The notes under the pieces are model-generated. The model had not been told where the DNA came from. It saw only the letters and a list, made by a program, of their open reading frames with translations, and did no database searches. DNA of 64,000 bases from Kineosporia mesophila (GTDB lineage Bacteria; Actinomycetota; Actinomycetes; Actinomycetales; Kineosporiaceae): the NCBI RefSeq assembly GCF_021129235.1, contig NZ_JAJOMA010000002.1, forward strand, positions 186,001 to 250,000. Reading direction: 5' to 3'. Shown here piece after piece: positions 9,290 to 17,658 of the stretch; the first letter of the stretch is position 1, and each line of letters opens with the position of its first letter. The position numbers and the translations under genes were made by a program.

Positions 9290-9795
9290 CGGTCTCGGCC
9301 GGTCAGTCGGGCAGGGAGGGCAGGTCGGGCAGGGAGGGCCGGGAGGCGGCGATCGCCGACCTGCACCGGCCCTTCGTCTCCCGCCGGGGCCGCATCGTGG
9401 CCTGGGTGATGGGGGTCGGGCAGGCCCTGGCCTTCATCGCCTGCGCGTTGCTGCTGCCCTGGTCGGGTGTCGATCAGGTCGGCATCAACGACCGGATCGG
9501 CCTGCTGGTGATCGCCGTGTTCATCGGCTGGGGCATGAGCCGGTTCGGCGGGGTGCGGGCCACCCCCTCGAAAGAGGGCCTGGTGGTGCGCAACCTGCTG
9601 ATCACCCGCACCCTGACCTGGCGCGAGGTCGAGGGGCTGAATTTCGGCGTCAGCGACCCCTGGGTCACGCTGAACACCGAGGACGGCGACCCGCTCGCGG
9701 TGATGGCGATCCAGCGGGCCGACGGTGAGCCGGCCCGGTCCGAGGCCGAGCGCCTGGCAACGCTGATCGAGTATCACCACACCACCGCCCAGTAG
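9286..9795 (+). CDS. Small membrane protein with bacterial PH-like domain
   Basis: 169 residues starting at a GTG that overlaps the hisE stop. After a 40-residue polar head come two hydrophobic segments (about 44-64 and 69-85), then a PH-like domain of the type found beside his genes in actinobacteria ([29 protein letters not shown]). Function is unknown. The tight coupling to hisE reflects conserved order rather than a proven role in histidine synthesis. A large hairpin follows the stop. Confidence 0.8.
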   Translation: MTVSAGQSGREGRSGREGREAAIADLHRPFVSRRGRIVAWVMGVGQALAFIACALLLPWSGVDQVGINDRIGLLVIAVFIGWGMSRFGGVRATPSKEGLVVRNLLITRTLTWREVEGLNFGVSDPWVTLNTEDGDPLAVMAIQRADGEPARSEAERLATLIEYHHTTAQ

Positions 9796-9805
9796 CCACA
9801 CAACA

Positions 9806-9878
9806 AAAAATGAGGGTCCCCCAGCCCTAGCGGGCCGGGGGTGCCCCCAGCGGGTGCGCACCCGCGTCCCTCATTTTT
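9806..9878. terminator. Bidirectional terminator with three-way-junction fold
   Basis: Outer stem AAAAATGAGGG (9806-9816) with CCCTCATTTTT (9868-9878), enclosing two hairpins: CCCCC-A-GCCC with GGGC-C-GGGGG (9818-9841) and GCGGGT with ACCCGC (9850-9865). The A-run and T-run give a U-tail in both directions between convergent genes. The SelW-like stop codon touches the 3' arm. Confidence 0.8.
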
Positions 9879-10162
9879 CAGTGGGGTTTCCTGGCCCGGT
9901 CGGCATGCCCCAGAACGAACCCCGGAACCGCCAGATCCCGCACCCGGCGCTTGATCTCGACCACGTCCGCGGCACTGCCGTCGGCCGTGCGGTCCCAGAC
10001 CAGGGTGTCGCCGACGTGGACCCGGAAAATGCCTCCCGTGCCCGGCACCAGTGCCACCTCGTCCAGTTCCGTGCCGAACGTCTGCAGCAGTTCCTGCGAC
10101 ACCCAGGCCGCTCGCAGCAGCCAGTTGCACTGCGTGCAGTAGGTGACGGAGACCCGGGCCAT
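9878..10162 (-). CDS. SelT/SelW/SelH-family CxxC protein
   Basis: A 94-residue thioredoxin-fold protein whose first strand and helix give VTYCTQCNW (Cys9, Cys12), the Rdx/SelW signature with Cys instead of selenocysteine; the second half has GIFRVHVGDTLVWDR. The family is thought to act in thiol redox chemistry, but bacterial members are poorly studied. It is the last gene of a minus-strand series: kinase, MauE-like, DsbA-like, SelW-like, starting 13 nt after the DsbA-like stop. Confidence 0.85.
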   Translation of the reverse strand: MARVSVTYCTQCNWLLRAAWVSQELLQTFGTELDEVALVPGTGGIFRVHVGDTLVWDRTADGSAADVVEIKRRVRDLAVPGFVLGHADRARKPH

Positions 10163-10175
10163 TACCTGACCGTCA

Positions 10176-10931
10176 TCATTGGGCAGCTGCCAGTGCGGTG
10201 TCCACGGCCTTCTTCAGTGAGGCGGCGTCGAGGTTCTCCAGCGCGGTGCCGTTGACCTTCACCGTCGGGGTGCCGGAGATGCCGGCCTTGGACGAGGCCT
10301 CGGTGACGCGCTCGGTCCAGCCCTTGTAGGTCTGGTCGTCGACGGCCTTCTTGATGGTCGCCTCGTCGGCCCCGGCCTGCACCGCGTAGGCGACCAGCTG
10401 CTCGTCGCTCAGGCCCGCGCTGCCTTCCTCGGGCTGGTTCTCGAAGAGCAGGTTGTGGAACTCCAGGAACGCGTCCGGGCTCGAGTTCACCACTGCCGCC
10501 ACCGCGTTCAGGGAACGGGTGGAGTAGTTGGTGGTGGAGGCGCGGTCCAGGAAGGCGATGGGCCGGTACTGCACCTGCACGTCACCGTCCTTGGCCATCT
10601 GCACCAGCTGCTCGCGGTTGGCGGCCTCGAACTGCGCGCAGTACGGGCACTGGAAGTCCTCGTAGATGACGACCTTGACGGGCGCGGTGTCCTTGCCCTG
10701 GACGATCGAGTTGTCCCCGCCCAGGTTGGCCGGGTCGGCGGCGCTGGAGGTCGAGCTGTCGCGGTTGGCCGCCTGCACGACGACGAACACGCCGACGATC
10801 GCCAGCACCACCACCAGCACCACGCTGCCGACGACGAGGGTGCGGCGCCTGGCCTCGGCCTTCGCCGCCGCCGCGCGCATCTGCACGGCCTTGGCCTGAC
10901 GTGCATCCCGGGTCGAGCTGCCGCTCGCCAT
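10176..10931 (-). CDS. Membrane-anchored DsbA-like thiol oxidoreductase
   Basis: 251 residues: a basic cytoplasmic head, one transmembrane helix (about 31-54), a Ser/Thr linker and an extracytoplasmic thioredoxin-fold domain with active site FQCPYC (Cys95, Cys98) and the cis-Pro loop GISGTPTVKVNG. Similar to actinobacterial DsbA-like oxidoreductases that form or shuffle disulfides in exported proteins. GGAG lies 8 nt before the ATG. The preceding MauE-like gene (29 nt away) may encode its electron partner. Confidence 0.92.
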   Translation of the reverse strand: MASGSSTRDARQAKAVQMRAAAAKAEARRRTLVVGSVVLVVVLAIVGVFVVVQAANRDSSTSSAADPANLGGDNSIVQGKDTAPVKVVIYEDFQCPYCAQFEAANREQLVQMAKDGDVQVQYRPIAFLDRASTTNYSTRSLNAVAAVVNSSPDAFLEFHNLLFENQPEEGSAGLSDEQLVAYAVQAGADEATIKKAVDDQTYKGWTERVTEASSKAGISGTPTVKVNGTALENLDAASLKKAVDTALAAAQ

Positions 10932-10960
10932 ACCTGTGACTCCGATCGTGAGGTTCTCGT

Positions 10961-11479
10961 TTAGAGCGTGCCCGTCGCGGGGGAGAGGCCCAGCGTGCGG
11001 TCGAGGGAGAAGCGGCCGGCGCCGCGCAGGAACAGCCAGACGCAGCCGGCCATGATCGTGCCGTTCAGCACGAGCTCACGCACGTAGCCGGGCACCGGGT
11101 TGCTGGTGAAACCGCTGTTGCCGAAGCAGCCGCACTGGATCTGCAGACCCCGCGCCCAGGCGGCGGACACCCCGATGAAGAAGGCCAGGCTGACCAGCGC
11201 GGTGAAGAGCGCCACGTAGTGGGTCAGCACACCGGCGATCAACAGCACGCCGAGGATCAGCTCGACCACCGGTAGCGCCGTGCCCACGGTCGGCACGATC
11301 GCCTCGGGCAGCAACTGGTAGTTCCGCACCGAGCGGATGGTGTCGTCGATGTCCTGGATCTTGGCCCAGCCGGTGTACAGGAACACGCCGCCGGCCAGCA
11401 CTCGGATCAGCGGACCGATCCACTGCTGCCATTCGGTGGTAGTCACGACACCTGGGGAACTCTCGCCACGCATGGACAC
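10961..11479 (-). CDS. MauE/DoxX-family membrane protein
   Basis: 172 residues with four predicted membrane helices (about 21-38, 66-86, 88-108, 137-154). The motif GGVFLYTGWAKIQD and the Cys pair QCGCFG (Cys116, Cys118) fit the MauE branch, proposed to take part in disulfide formation together with a thioredoxin-like protein (MauD in methylamine utilisation). Here the partner is a DsbA-like protein, with no mau genes. Start GTG at 11479 has a -10 box 7 nt upstream and no ribosome binding site. Confidence 0.88.
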   Translation of the reverse strand: MSMRGESSPGVVTTTEWQQWIGPLIRVLAGGVFLYTGWAKIQDIDDTIRSVRNYQLLPEAIVPTVGTALPVVELILGVLLIAGVLTHYVALFTALVSLAFFIGVSAAWARGLQIQCGCFGNSGFTSNPVPGYVRELVLNGTIMAGCVWLFLRGAGRFSLDRTLGLSPATGTL

Positions 11480-11484
11480 GGCAT

Positions 11485-12171
11485 TCAGCGTAGTGCGCGA
11501 CCCTGGACGGATCCTGGAAGCAGGAGCAGGTCTGCCCGCTCGTGAGGGCGGTCCTGCGCGAAATAGGCCAGTTCCTGCGCCGCCCAGCGTTCCCAGTGGG
11601 GCCGGTAGCCCTCCCCGTCGCGGGCCATCGCGCGAGCATGTCTGACCTGTTCAGGGGCATCGAGGAAGACGAGGGCCGACACCATCGGCGCGGCGGCCAG
11701 GGCTCCGGCGCCCACTCCCTCGACGATGGTCACCTCTTTGGCGGGCACTTCGTCCTGAATCACCCCATAACGGTCGGCGGTCCAGTCCCAGCGGGCGTAG
11801 CGGGCGGTCTCGCCCCGGGTCAGCGCGGGCAGCACCTCGGTGGCGAGCCGGCCGGTGGCCGCCCGCAGCCCGTCCCAGCCGGGGTAGAGATCCTCCAGGC
11901 GCACCAGGGCAGCCGTCCCCGGCTCTCGCCGATGGAGGACGCGGATCAGCTCGTCGGCCAGCGTGGTCTTCCCGGACCCGCTGGGGCCGTCGATGGCGAG
12001 AACCGTGGTGGCCGAGGGGAGCGGGCGGGCGCGGGCCTGCTCGAGAAGGCCGATGAGCAGGTCGACCGTCTCAGGACCAGGCCGGGGATCAGGCCGGGGA
12101 TCGAGCTGGGGATCGGGCCGGCGATCAGGCTGGGGATCGGGCTGGCGATCGGGCTGGGGGCCGGACGTCAC
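11485..12171 (-). CDS. P-loop nucleoside/nucleotide kinase-family protein (uridine-kinase-like)
   Basis: About 228 residues from the GTG at 12171. A repetitive Pro/Asp/Gln/Arg head (about 5-32) precedes a P-loop domain: Walker A AIDGPSGSGKTT, then a segment with LEDLYPGWDGL and RYARWDW, and VTIVEGVGAGAL. This resembles ATP-binding proteins of the uridine kinase/adenylylsulfate kinase class. Substrate unknown. It is divergent from hisF; their -10 boxes overlap. The MauE-like gene begins 5 nt after its stop. Confidence 0.82.
   Translation of the reverse strand: MTSGPQPDRQPDPQPDRRPDPQLDPRPDPRPGPETVDLLIGLLEQARARPLPSATTVLAIDGPSGSGKTTLADELIRVLHRREPGTAALVRLEDLYPGWDGLRAATGRLATEVLPALTRGETARYARWDWTADRYGVIQDEVPAKEVTIVEGVGAGALAAAPMVSALVFLDAPEQVRHARAMARDGEGYRPHWERWAAQELAYFAQDRPHERADLLLLPGSVQGRALR
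11487..11492 (-). promoter_or_regulatory. -10 box of leaderless MauE-like gene
   Basis: TACGCT on the minus strand is 7 nt before the GTG start and overlaps the last codons of the upstream kinase gene, so the redox genes can be transcribed independently. Confidence 0.6.
12075..12158. repeat. 12-bp coding tandem repeat in the kinase head
   Basis: Six 12-bp units of form GATCNGGCYGGS run from 12087 to 12158, with a degenerate seventh at 12075. On the coding minus strand they give a repeated Pro-Asp-Pro-Gln/Arg pattern at the N-terminus. Confidence 0.8.
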
Positions 12172-12178
12172 CGGGCGG

Positions 12179-12184
12179 ACACTA
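12179..12184 (-). promoter_or_regulatory. -10 box of leaderless kinase gene
   Basis: TAGTGT on the minus strand, 7 nt before the GTG at 12171. It shares two base pairs with the hisF -10 box on the other strand. Confidence 0.55.
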
Positions 12185-12188
12185 CGCT
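12183..12188 (+). promoter_or_regulatory. -10 box of leaderless hisF
   Basis: TACGCT is 7 nt before the GTG of hisF; no ribosome binding site is seen. Confidence 0.6.
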
Positions 12189-12195
12189 GTGACCT

Positions 12196-12966
12196 GTGCC
12201 GGTTGCCGTGCGAGTCATCCCCTGTCTGGACGTCGACGCCGGGCGCGTCGTCAAGGGCGTCAACTTCGAGGGTCTGCGGGACGCCGGTGACCCGGTCGAG
12301 CTCGCCGCCCGGTACGACGCCGAGGGCGCCGACGAGCTGACGTTCCTCGACGTCACCGCCTCGTCCTCGGGTCGCGAGACGATGTACGACGTGGTCTCCC
12401 GCACCGCCGAGCAGATCTTCATCCCGCTCACGGTCGGGGGCGGCGTGCGCTCGGTCGACGACGTCGACAAGCTGTTGCGCGCGGGCGCCGACAAGGTCGG
12501 GGTGAACACGGCCGCGATCCAGCGGCCCGAGCTGATCGCCGAGGTCGCGCACCGGTTCGGGGCGCAGGTGCTGACCCTGTCGGTCGACGCCCGGCGCTGT
12601 CCGCCCGGCACGCACACCGCCTCCGGGTTCGAGGTGACCACGCACGGTGGCCGCCGCGGTACCGGCATCGACGCGGTCGACTGGGCCGCGCGCGGCGCCG
12701 AGCTGGGGGCCGGGGAGATCCTGCTGAACTCGATGGACGCCGACGGTACCAAGGCCGGCTTCGACCTGGAACTGCTGCGCCTGGTGCGCGAGGAGGTCGG
12801 CGTGCCGCTGATCGCCAGTGGCGGAGCCGGCGCCGTCGAGCACTTCCCGCCGGCCGTGGCCGCCGGGGCTGACGCCGTGCTCGCGGCCAGTGTCTTCCAC
12901 TTCCAGCAGCTCACGATCGGCCAGGTCAAGGACGAGCTGCGGGCGGGCGGGGTACCCGTCCGCTGA
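12196..12966 (+). CDS. hisF: Imidazole glycerol phosphate synthase, cyclase subunit
   Basis: Forms imidazole glycerol phosphate and AICAR from the PRFAR intermediate using ammonia from HisH. The (beta/alpha)8 barrel shows catalytic Asp in [14 protein letters not shown] and a second in LSVDARR, plus phosphate-binding LTVGGGVRS and [11 protein letters not shown]. Length 256 aa is standard. It stands alone: hisI is 6.2 kb downstream and hisH, hisA and hisB are not in the window. Convergent with the TIGR03085 gene (16 nt gap). Confidence 0.97.
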   Translation: MPVAVRVIPCLDVDAGRVVKGVNFEGLRDAGDPVELAARYDAEGADELTFLDVTASSSGRETMYDVVSRTAEQIFIPLTVGGGVRSVDDVDKLLRAGADKVGVNTAAIQRPELIAEVAHRFGAQVLTLSVDARRCPPGTHTASGFEVTTHGGRRGTGIDAVDWAARGAELGAGEILLNSMDADGTKAGFDLELLRLVREEVGVPLIASGGAGAVEHFPPAVAAGADAVLAASVFHFQQLTIGQVKDELRAGGVPVR

Positions 12967-12982
12967 TCCGTGTCCTGACCAG

Positions 12983-13624
12983 TCAGGTCCGCATCGGCGT
13001 CTCGCGGAACCGCGCGACCGCCTGCGGGTCACCGACGAACTCGACCCGGGCGTGCTCCTTGCGCCCGAACAGGTACATCGCGATCTCGCCGGGCTCACCG
13101 ACCAGGGTGACCGTGGTGCCCTCGCCCTTGGCCTTCAGGGCCACCGGTTCGCCGCCGGGCACCTGAACGCTCACCGGCATCGCGGCCTTGCGCACCATCA
13201 GCTTGCCGAACGGGCTGGTCACGTTCTTCCAGATGGCGGCCTGCCGGTCACCGGGCAGGGCCCGCGGCTCCCAGTCCGGGGCCGCGCGGCGCACGTCCTC
13301 GCAGTGCACGAAATGCTCCAGCAGGTTGGCGAGGGAGTCCGCACCGGGCAGGGCCATCGGTGACCTGCGGGGCGGGCCGTTGCGCACGGTCGTCACCAGG
13401 TCTTCGTAGGGACGGGCCGCGGTCTCCTGCTCCTGACGGGCCGCCCAGTTCTTGGCCGGTCCGATCGAGCCGGCCAGGCGCACGTGCGGGCGCCCTTCCC
13501 GCAGGACGAGGTGCACGGCCAGGTCGGTGGTCGTCCAGCCGGCACAGAGGGTGGGGGCGCCGGGGCCGGCCCCGGCCAGGGCGTCGGCGAGAGCCTGACG
13601 TTCTGCTGCGGAATGCGAGGGCAT
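12983..13624 (-). CDS. TIGR03085-family metal-binding protein (mycothiol-enzyme / DinB-like fold)
   Basis: 213 residues. The N-terminal four-helix part has TLCAGWTTTDLAVHL and REGRPHV, characteristic of the maleylpyruvate-isomerase/DinB metal-binding fold; LEHFVHCEDVRRA supplies further histidine ligands. The C-terminal half resembles an SCP2-like domain. AAGGTGAG precedes the ATG. Related proteins use mycothiol or bind metal, but the specific reaction is unknown. Confidence 0.85.
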   Translation of the reverse strand: MPSHSAAERQALADALAGAGPGAPTLCAGWTTTDLAVHLVLREGRPHVRLAGSIGPAKNWAARQEQETAARPYEDLVTTVRNGPPRRSPMALPGADSLANLLEHFVHCEDVRRAAPDWEPRALPGDRQAAIWKNVTSPFGKLMVRKAAMPVSVQVPGGEPVALKAKGEGTTVTLVGEPGEIAMYLFGRKEHARVEFVGDPQAVARFRETPMRT

Positions 13625-13765
13625 GCGCTCACCTTGACACAGGGGGAAGTTACTGACGAGGTGACGTTGCGCCCGTTCTGGCGGGTGACATCACCGTCCG
13701 ATTCTGTCGGTGGTGCCGCCTAACGTTCCTGTGCGTGGGGACGCGGGTGGGCGGCCGGGTTCTCT

Positions 13766-13792
13766 CGTGGTCAGGGCACATCCCTGCCCACG
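13766..13792. promoter_or_regulatory. Inverted repeat upstream of the ABC exporter
   Basis: CGTGG-T-CAGGG (13766-13776) pairs with CCCTG-C-CCACG (13782-13792) around a 5-nt loop, 33 nt before the exporter start. It could be an operator or a leader hairpin. A possible -10, TAACGT, is at 13721-13726. Confidence 0.4.
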
Positions 13793-13825
13793 ATCGTTGC
13801 GTGAGCGTTGACAGGAGGTACCCGC

Positions 13826-15745
13826 GTGGTGAAGCGGGTCGCACGGGCCGATCGGGAGCCGAGCACGCTGTTGCGTGGTCTGCGCGTGATCGGCATCGGT
13901 ATCCGGCAGGAGCCGGCCATCTTCTCGGTGGCGGTGGTGATGTCGGCGCTCTACGGCGCGGGCACGGCCGGTGGCGGCTGGGTGCTGGGCCGCCTCACCG
14001 ACCACGTGCTGACGCCCGCCTTCGAGGCGGGCAGCATCAGCGGGCACGACCTGCTCACCACCGGCCTGGTGCTGGCCGGGGTGGCGGCGCTGACGGCCGT
14101 CGGGGTGGTCGGGCGCCGGGTCGCGGCCGGGCTCACCTCGTTCCGCCTGCAGGCGCGGTACCGGCGCCTGCTCACCCGGCAGTACCTGCGCCTGCCGCTG
14201 GAGTGGCACCACCGCCACCCGGCCGGGGTGCTGCTGTCCAACGCGAACGCCGACGTCGAGGCCACCTGGCAGGTGTTCGCCCCGCTGCCGATGGCCATCG
14301 GTGTCATCGTCATGCTGATCGTCGCGGCCGCCGCCATGCTCGTGGCCGACCCGGTGCTGGGCGCGGTCGGCCTGCTGGTGCTGCCCTGGGTGGTGCTGCT
14401 CAACACCGTCTACCAGCGCTACATGTCGCCGGCGGTGACGCGGGCCCAGGCCGAGCGCGGCGAGGTCTCCTCGGTCGCGCACGAGAGCCTCGAGGCCGCG
14501 GCCGTGGTGAAGAGCCTGGGCCGGGAGGCCTCCGAGACCGAGCGGTTCGCCGTCTACGCCGACCGGCTGCGGGTGGCGAACGTGCGGGCCGGGCGGCTGC
14601 GTGCGGCCTTCGACCCGCTGATGGAGGCCATTCCCACCCTCGGCACCCTGACCGTGCTCGCGGTCGGGGCCTGGCGGGTGCGCTCGGGGGCCATCGCGAC
14701 CGGTGACGTGGTCCAGGTCGCGTACCTGCTCAGCCTGGTCGCGTTCCCGCTGCGCTCGATGGGCTGGGTGCTGGGCGAGATCCCGCGCACCGTGGTCGGC
14801 TGGGAGCGCACCAGCGCCGTGCTGGCCGAGACCGACACGATGCCCTACGGCGACGTCACCCCGGCCCCGGGCGGTGCGGTCGGCGTGGAGCTGTCCGAGG
14901 TCGCCTACGCCTACCTGGACAACGACGGCGAGCGCTACGAGGTGCTGCACGACGTCGACCTGAGCGTGCGCCCGGGCAGCACGCTGGCCCTGGTCGGGCC
15001 GACCGGCTCGGGCAAGTCCACGCTGGCCACCCTGCTGGTGCGGCTGGTCGACCCGGCCAAGGGCGAGATCCGCCTGGACGGCACCGACGTGCGTGAGCTG
15101 CGGGCCGGTGGGGTCGCCGAGCTGGCCGCGCTGGTGCCGCAGGGCACGTTCGTCTTCAACGACACCGTGCGCGACAACGTCACGCTGGGCGATACCCGCT
15201 TCGGCGACGACGACGTGTGGCGGGCGCTCGGGGTGGCCCGGGCCGAGGCCTTCGTGCGGCACCTGCCGCACGGTCTCGACACGGTCATCGGGGAGCGGGG
15301 CGCCGACCTGTCCGGAGGGCAGCGGCAGCGGCTCGCGCTCGCCCGGGCCCTGGTGCGCCGGCCCCGCCTGCTCGTGCTCGACGACGCCACCTCGGCCATC
15401 GACCCGCGGATCGAGGCGGAGATCCTGAGCGGTCTCGACAGCCTGTCCGACGCTCCGTCCTCGCCGGCCGGGCCCTCGGTCACGGTCGTGGTGATCGCCT
15501 ACCGCCGCGCCACGATCGCCCTGGCCGACGAGGTGGCCTACCTGGAGAACGGCCGCATCGCCGACCGCGGCACGCATGCCGAGCTCCTGGTCCGCAGCGA
15601 GGGCTACCGGCGGCTCGTCACGGCCTACGACCACCAGGACGACGAGGAACCGGAACCCGGCCCGGCGACGGGTGACCGGCCGGACGACCCGGCTGAACGC
15701 CTCGACGAAGACCTGGACGACCTCACGGGGATGACACGGCGATGA
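13826..15745 (+). CDS. ABC exporter half-transporter, degenerate ATP-site subunit
   Basis: 639 residues: a six-helix exporter domain (about 25-330) and a C-terminal nucleotide-binding domain with Walker A GPTGSGKST (about 390), Q-loop VPQGTFVF, signature LSGGQRQRL (about 495) and Walker B LLVLDDATSAID. The catalytic Glu after Walker B is Asp and the H-loop His is Tyr (VIAYRRAT), so its own site should be weak. The start is GTG 13826, 7 nt after AGGAGG. The next gene overlaps by ATGA and supplies the partner half. The cargo is unknown. Confidence 0.95.
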   Translation: MVKRVARADREPSTLLRGLRVIGIGIRQEPAIFSVAVVMSALYGAGTAGGGWVLGRLTDHVLTPAFEAGSISGHDLLTTGLVLAGVAALTAVGVVGRRVAAGLTSFRLQARYRRLLTRQYLRLPLEWHHRHPAGVLLSNANADVEATWQVFAPLPMAIGVIVMLIVAAAAMLVADPVLGAVGLLVLPWVVLLNTVYQRYMSPAVTRAQAERGEVSSVAHESLEAAAVVKSLGREASETERFAVYADRLRVANVRAGRLRAAFDPLMEAIPTLGTLTVLAVGAWRVRSGAIATGDVVQVAYLLSLVAFPLRSMGWVLGEIPRTVVGWERTSAVLAETDTMPYGDVTPAPGGAVGVELSEVAYAYLDNDGERYEVLHDVDLSVRPGSTLALVGPTGSGKSTLATLLVRLVDPAKGEIRLDGTDVRELRAGGVAELAALVPQGTFVFNDTVRDNVTLGDTRFGDDDVWRALGVARAEAFVRHLPHGLDTVIGERGADLSGGQRQRLALARALVRRPRLLVLDDATSAIDPRIEAEILSGLDSLSDAPSSPAGPSVTVVVIAYRRATIALADEVAYLENGRIADRGTHAELLVRSEGYRRLVTAYDHQDDEEPEPGPATGDRPDDPAERLDEDLDDLTGMTRR

Positions 15746-17595
15746 GCGCGATGACAGACACGGACACCGGCACCACCGACGCTGCCACCGACGCGGCCCC
15801 GGCCCGCCGGCCCGGCCTGACCGGTAACCGCCTGGGCGCCTGGCAGGTGCTGCGGCGTGGTGCGGAGATCTCCCCGGAACTGGTGCGGGGTGTCTGGCTG
15901 ACGCTGCTGCTGGCACTGGTTGCGACCTGCGGCCGGATCCTCGTGCCGATCGCCGTGCAGCAGACCATCGACTCCGGCATCTCGGGTGACGACGGCGTGC
16001 GGCTGGGCCTGGTGCTGCGGCTGGTGGGGGTGGTCGCCGGGGCCGTCCTGCTGACCGCGGTGGCCTCGTACGTGAGCAACGTGCGGCTCTTCCAGGCCAC
16101 CGAGGCCGGGCTGGCGACGCTACGGGTGAAGGCGTTCCGGCACATCCACGACCTGTCGGTGCTGACCCAGAACACCGAGCGCCGAGGCGCCCTGGTCGCC
16201 CGCGTCACCAGTGACGTCGACACCATCTCGACGTTCGTGCAGTGGGGCGGCCTGCTGCTGGTGCTGTCGGCCGGTCAGCTGCTCATCGCCACGATCGTGA
16301 TGGCCGTCTACTCCTGGCAGCTCACCCTGCTGGTCTGGGCCTGCTTCCTGCCGCTGTTCATCATCGTCCGGCCGATCCAGCGCCGGGTGTCCGTGGCCTA
16401 CGGCACCGTGCGCGAGCGGGTCGGCGAGATGCTGGGCTCGATCTCGGAGGCCGTGGTCGGTGCCGACACGATCCGCGCCTACGCGGTGCAGACCCGCACG
16501 CAGCGGCGTATCGACACGGCGATCGAGGCCCACCGGCACTCGGCCGTGCGGGCGCAGATGCTGGTGGCGGTCTCGTTCACCGGTGGCGTACTGATGTCCG
16601 GCCTGGTGGTCGCGGCGGTCGTGGTGGCCGGTACGGCCCTCGGCGTGGACGGCGGCCTCACCCTGGGCGAGCTGCTGGCCGTGCTGTTCCTGGTGCAGCT
16701 GTTCACCACGCCGGTGCAGATGGGTACCGAGGTGCTGAACGAGCTGCAGAACGCCGCGGCCGGCTGGCGCCGCGTGATCGGCGTGCTCGACACCCCGGCC
16801 GACATCGTCGACCCGGGCGAGGAGGGCGTGAGCCTGCCGCGCGGCCCGATCGGCGTGGAGTTCGAGCACGTCACCTTCGCCTACCCGGACGGCGATCCGG
16901 TGCTGCGCGACGTCAGCCTGAGCATCCCGCCCCGGGCCCGCGTCGCGGTGGTCGGCGAGACCGGCTCGGGCAAGACCACCCTGGCGAAACTGCTCACCCG
17001 CCTGATGGACCCGGCCGGCGGGCGCGTGCTCCTGGACGGGGAGGACCTGCGCCGCATCGCCTTCGCCAACCTGCGCTCGCGGGTGGTGATGGTGCCGCAG
17101 GAGGGGTTCCTCTTCGACCTGAGCCTGGCCGACAACATCGCCTGGGGCAGCGAGGGTGCCACCCGGGAGCAGGTGGAGGGCGCGCTGCGGGAGCTCGGTC
17201 TGCTGGACTGGGCGCAGGGTCTGCCGCGGGGCCTGGACACCCCGGTCGGGCAGCGCGGCGAGTCGCTGTCGGCGGGGGAGCGGCAGCTGCTGGCCCTGGC
17301 CCGTGCCTACCTGGCCGATCCCGACCTGCTGGTGCTCGACGAGGCCACGTCCGCCGTCGACCCGGCCACCGAGGTGAAGCTGCAGGCCGCCCTCGACGGC
17401 GTCACCCGCGGCCGCACCTCCGTCACCATCGCCCACCGCCTCAGCACGGCCGAGGCCGCCGACCTGGTCGTGGTGGTCGACAAGGGTGAGGTCGCCGACG
17501 CCGGTCCCCACGCCGACCTGCTGAAACGCTGCGAGCCCTACCAGCGCATGTACGCGTCCTGGCGCAGCCAGACCTCTCGGCCGGCGAAGGGATGA
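15742..17595 (+). CDS. ABC exporter half-transporter, catalytic subunit
   Basis: 617 residues with six membrane helices (about 45-340) and a nucleotide-binding domain: Walker A GETGSGKTT (about 407), VPQEGFLFD, Walker B LLVLDEATSAVD with normal Glu, and H-loop IAHRLST. Its signature is LSAGERQLL instead of LSGGQ. This is complementary to the partner: degenerate Walker B/H-loop in one and altered signature in the other come together in the same ATP site, as in heterodimeric exporters such as TM287/288. Substrate unknown. Confidence 0.95.
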   Translation: MSAMTDTDTGTTDAATDAAPARRPGLTGNRLGAWQVLRRGAEISPELVRGVWLTLLLALVATCGRILVPIAVQQTIDSGISGDDGVRLGLVLRLVGVVAGAVLLTAVASYVSNVRLFQATEAGLATLRVKAFRHIHDLSVLTQNTERRGALVARVTSDVDTISTFVQWGGLLLVLSAGQLLIATIVMAVYSWQLTLLVWACFLPLFIIVRPIQRRVSVAYGTVRERVGEMLGSISEAVVGADTIRAYAVQTRTQRRIDTAIEAHRHSAVRAQMLVAVSFTGGVLMSGLVVAAVVVAGTALGVDGGLTLGELLAVLFLVQLFTTPVQMGTEVLNELQNAAAGWRRVIGVLDTPADIVDPGEEGVSLPRGPIGVEFEHVTFAYPDGDPVLRDVSLSIPPRARVAVVGETGSGKTTLAKLLTRLMDPAGGRVLLDGEDLRRIAFANLRSRVVMVPQEGFLFDLSLADNIAWGSEGATREQVEGALRELGLLDWAQGLPRGLDTPVGQRGESLSAGERQLLALARAYLADPDLLVLDEATSAVDPATEVKLQAALDGVTRGRTSVTIAHRLSTAEAADLVVVVDKGEVADAGPHADLLKRCEPYQRMYASWRSQTSRPAKG

Positions 17596-17658
17596 AGCGG
17601 GCCACCGTCACGCGGAGGTGGCGGGTGCGCGGTGCGGTGCCGCCGCGCCCGCCAGGAA

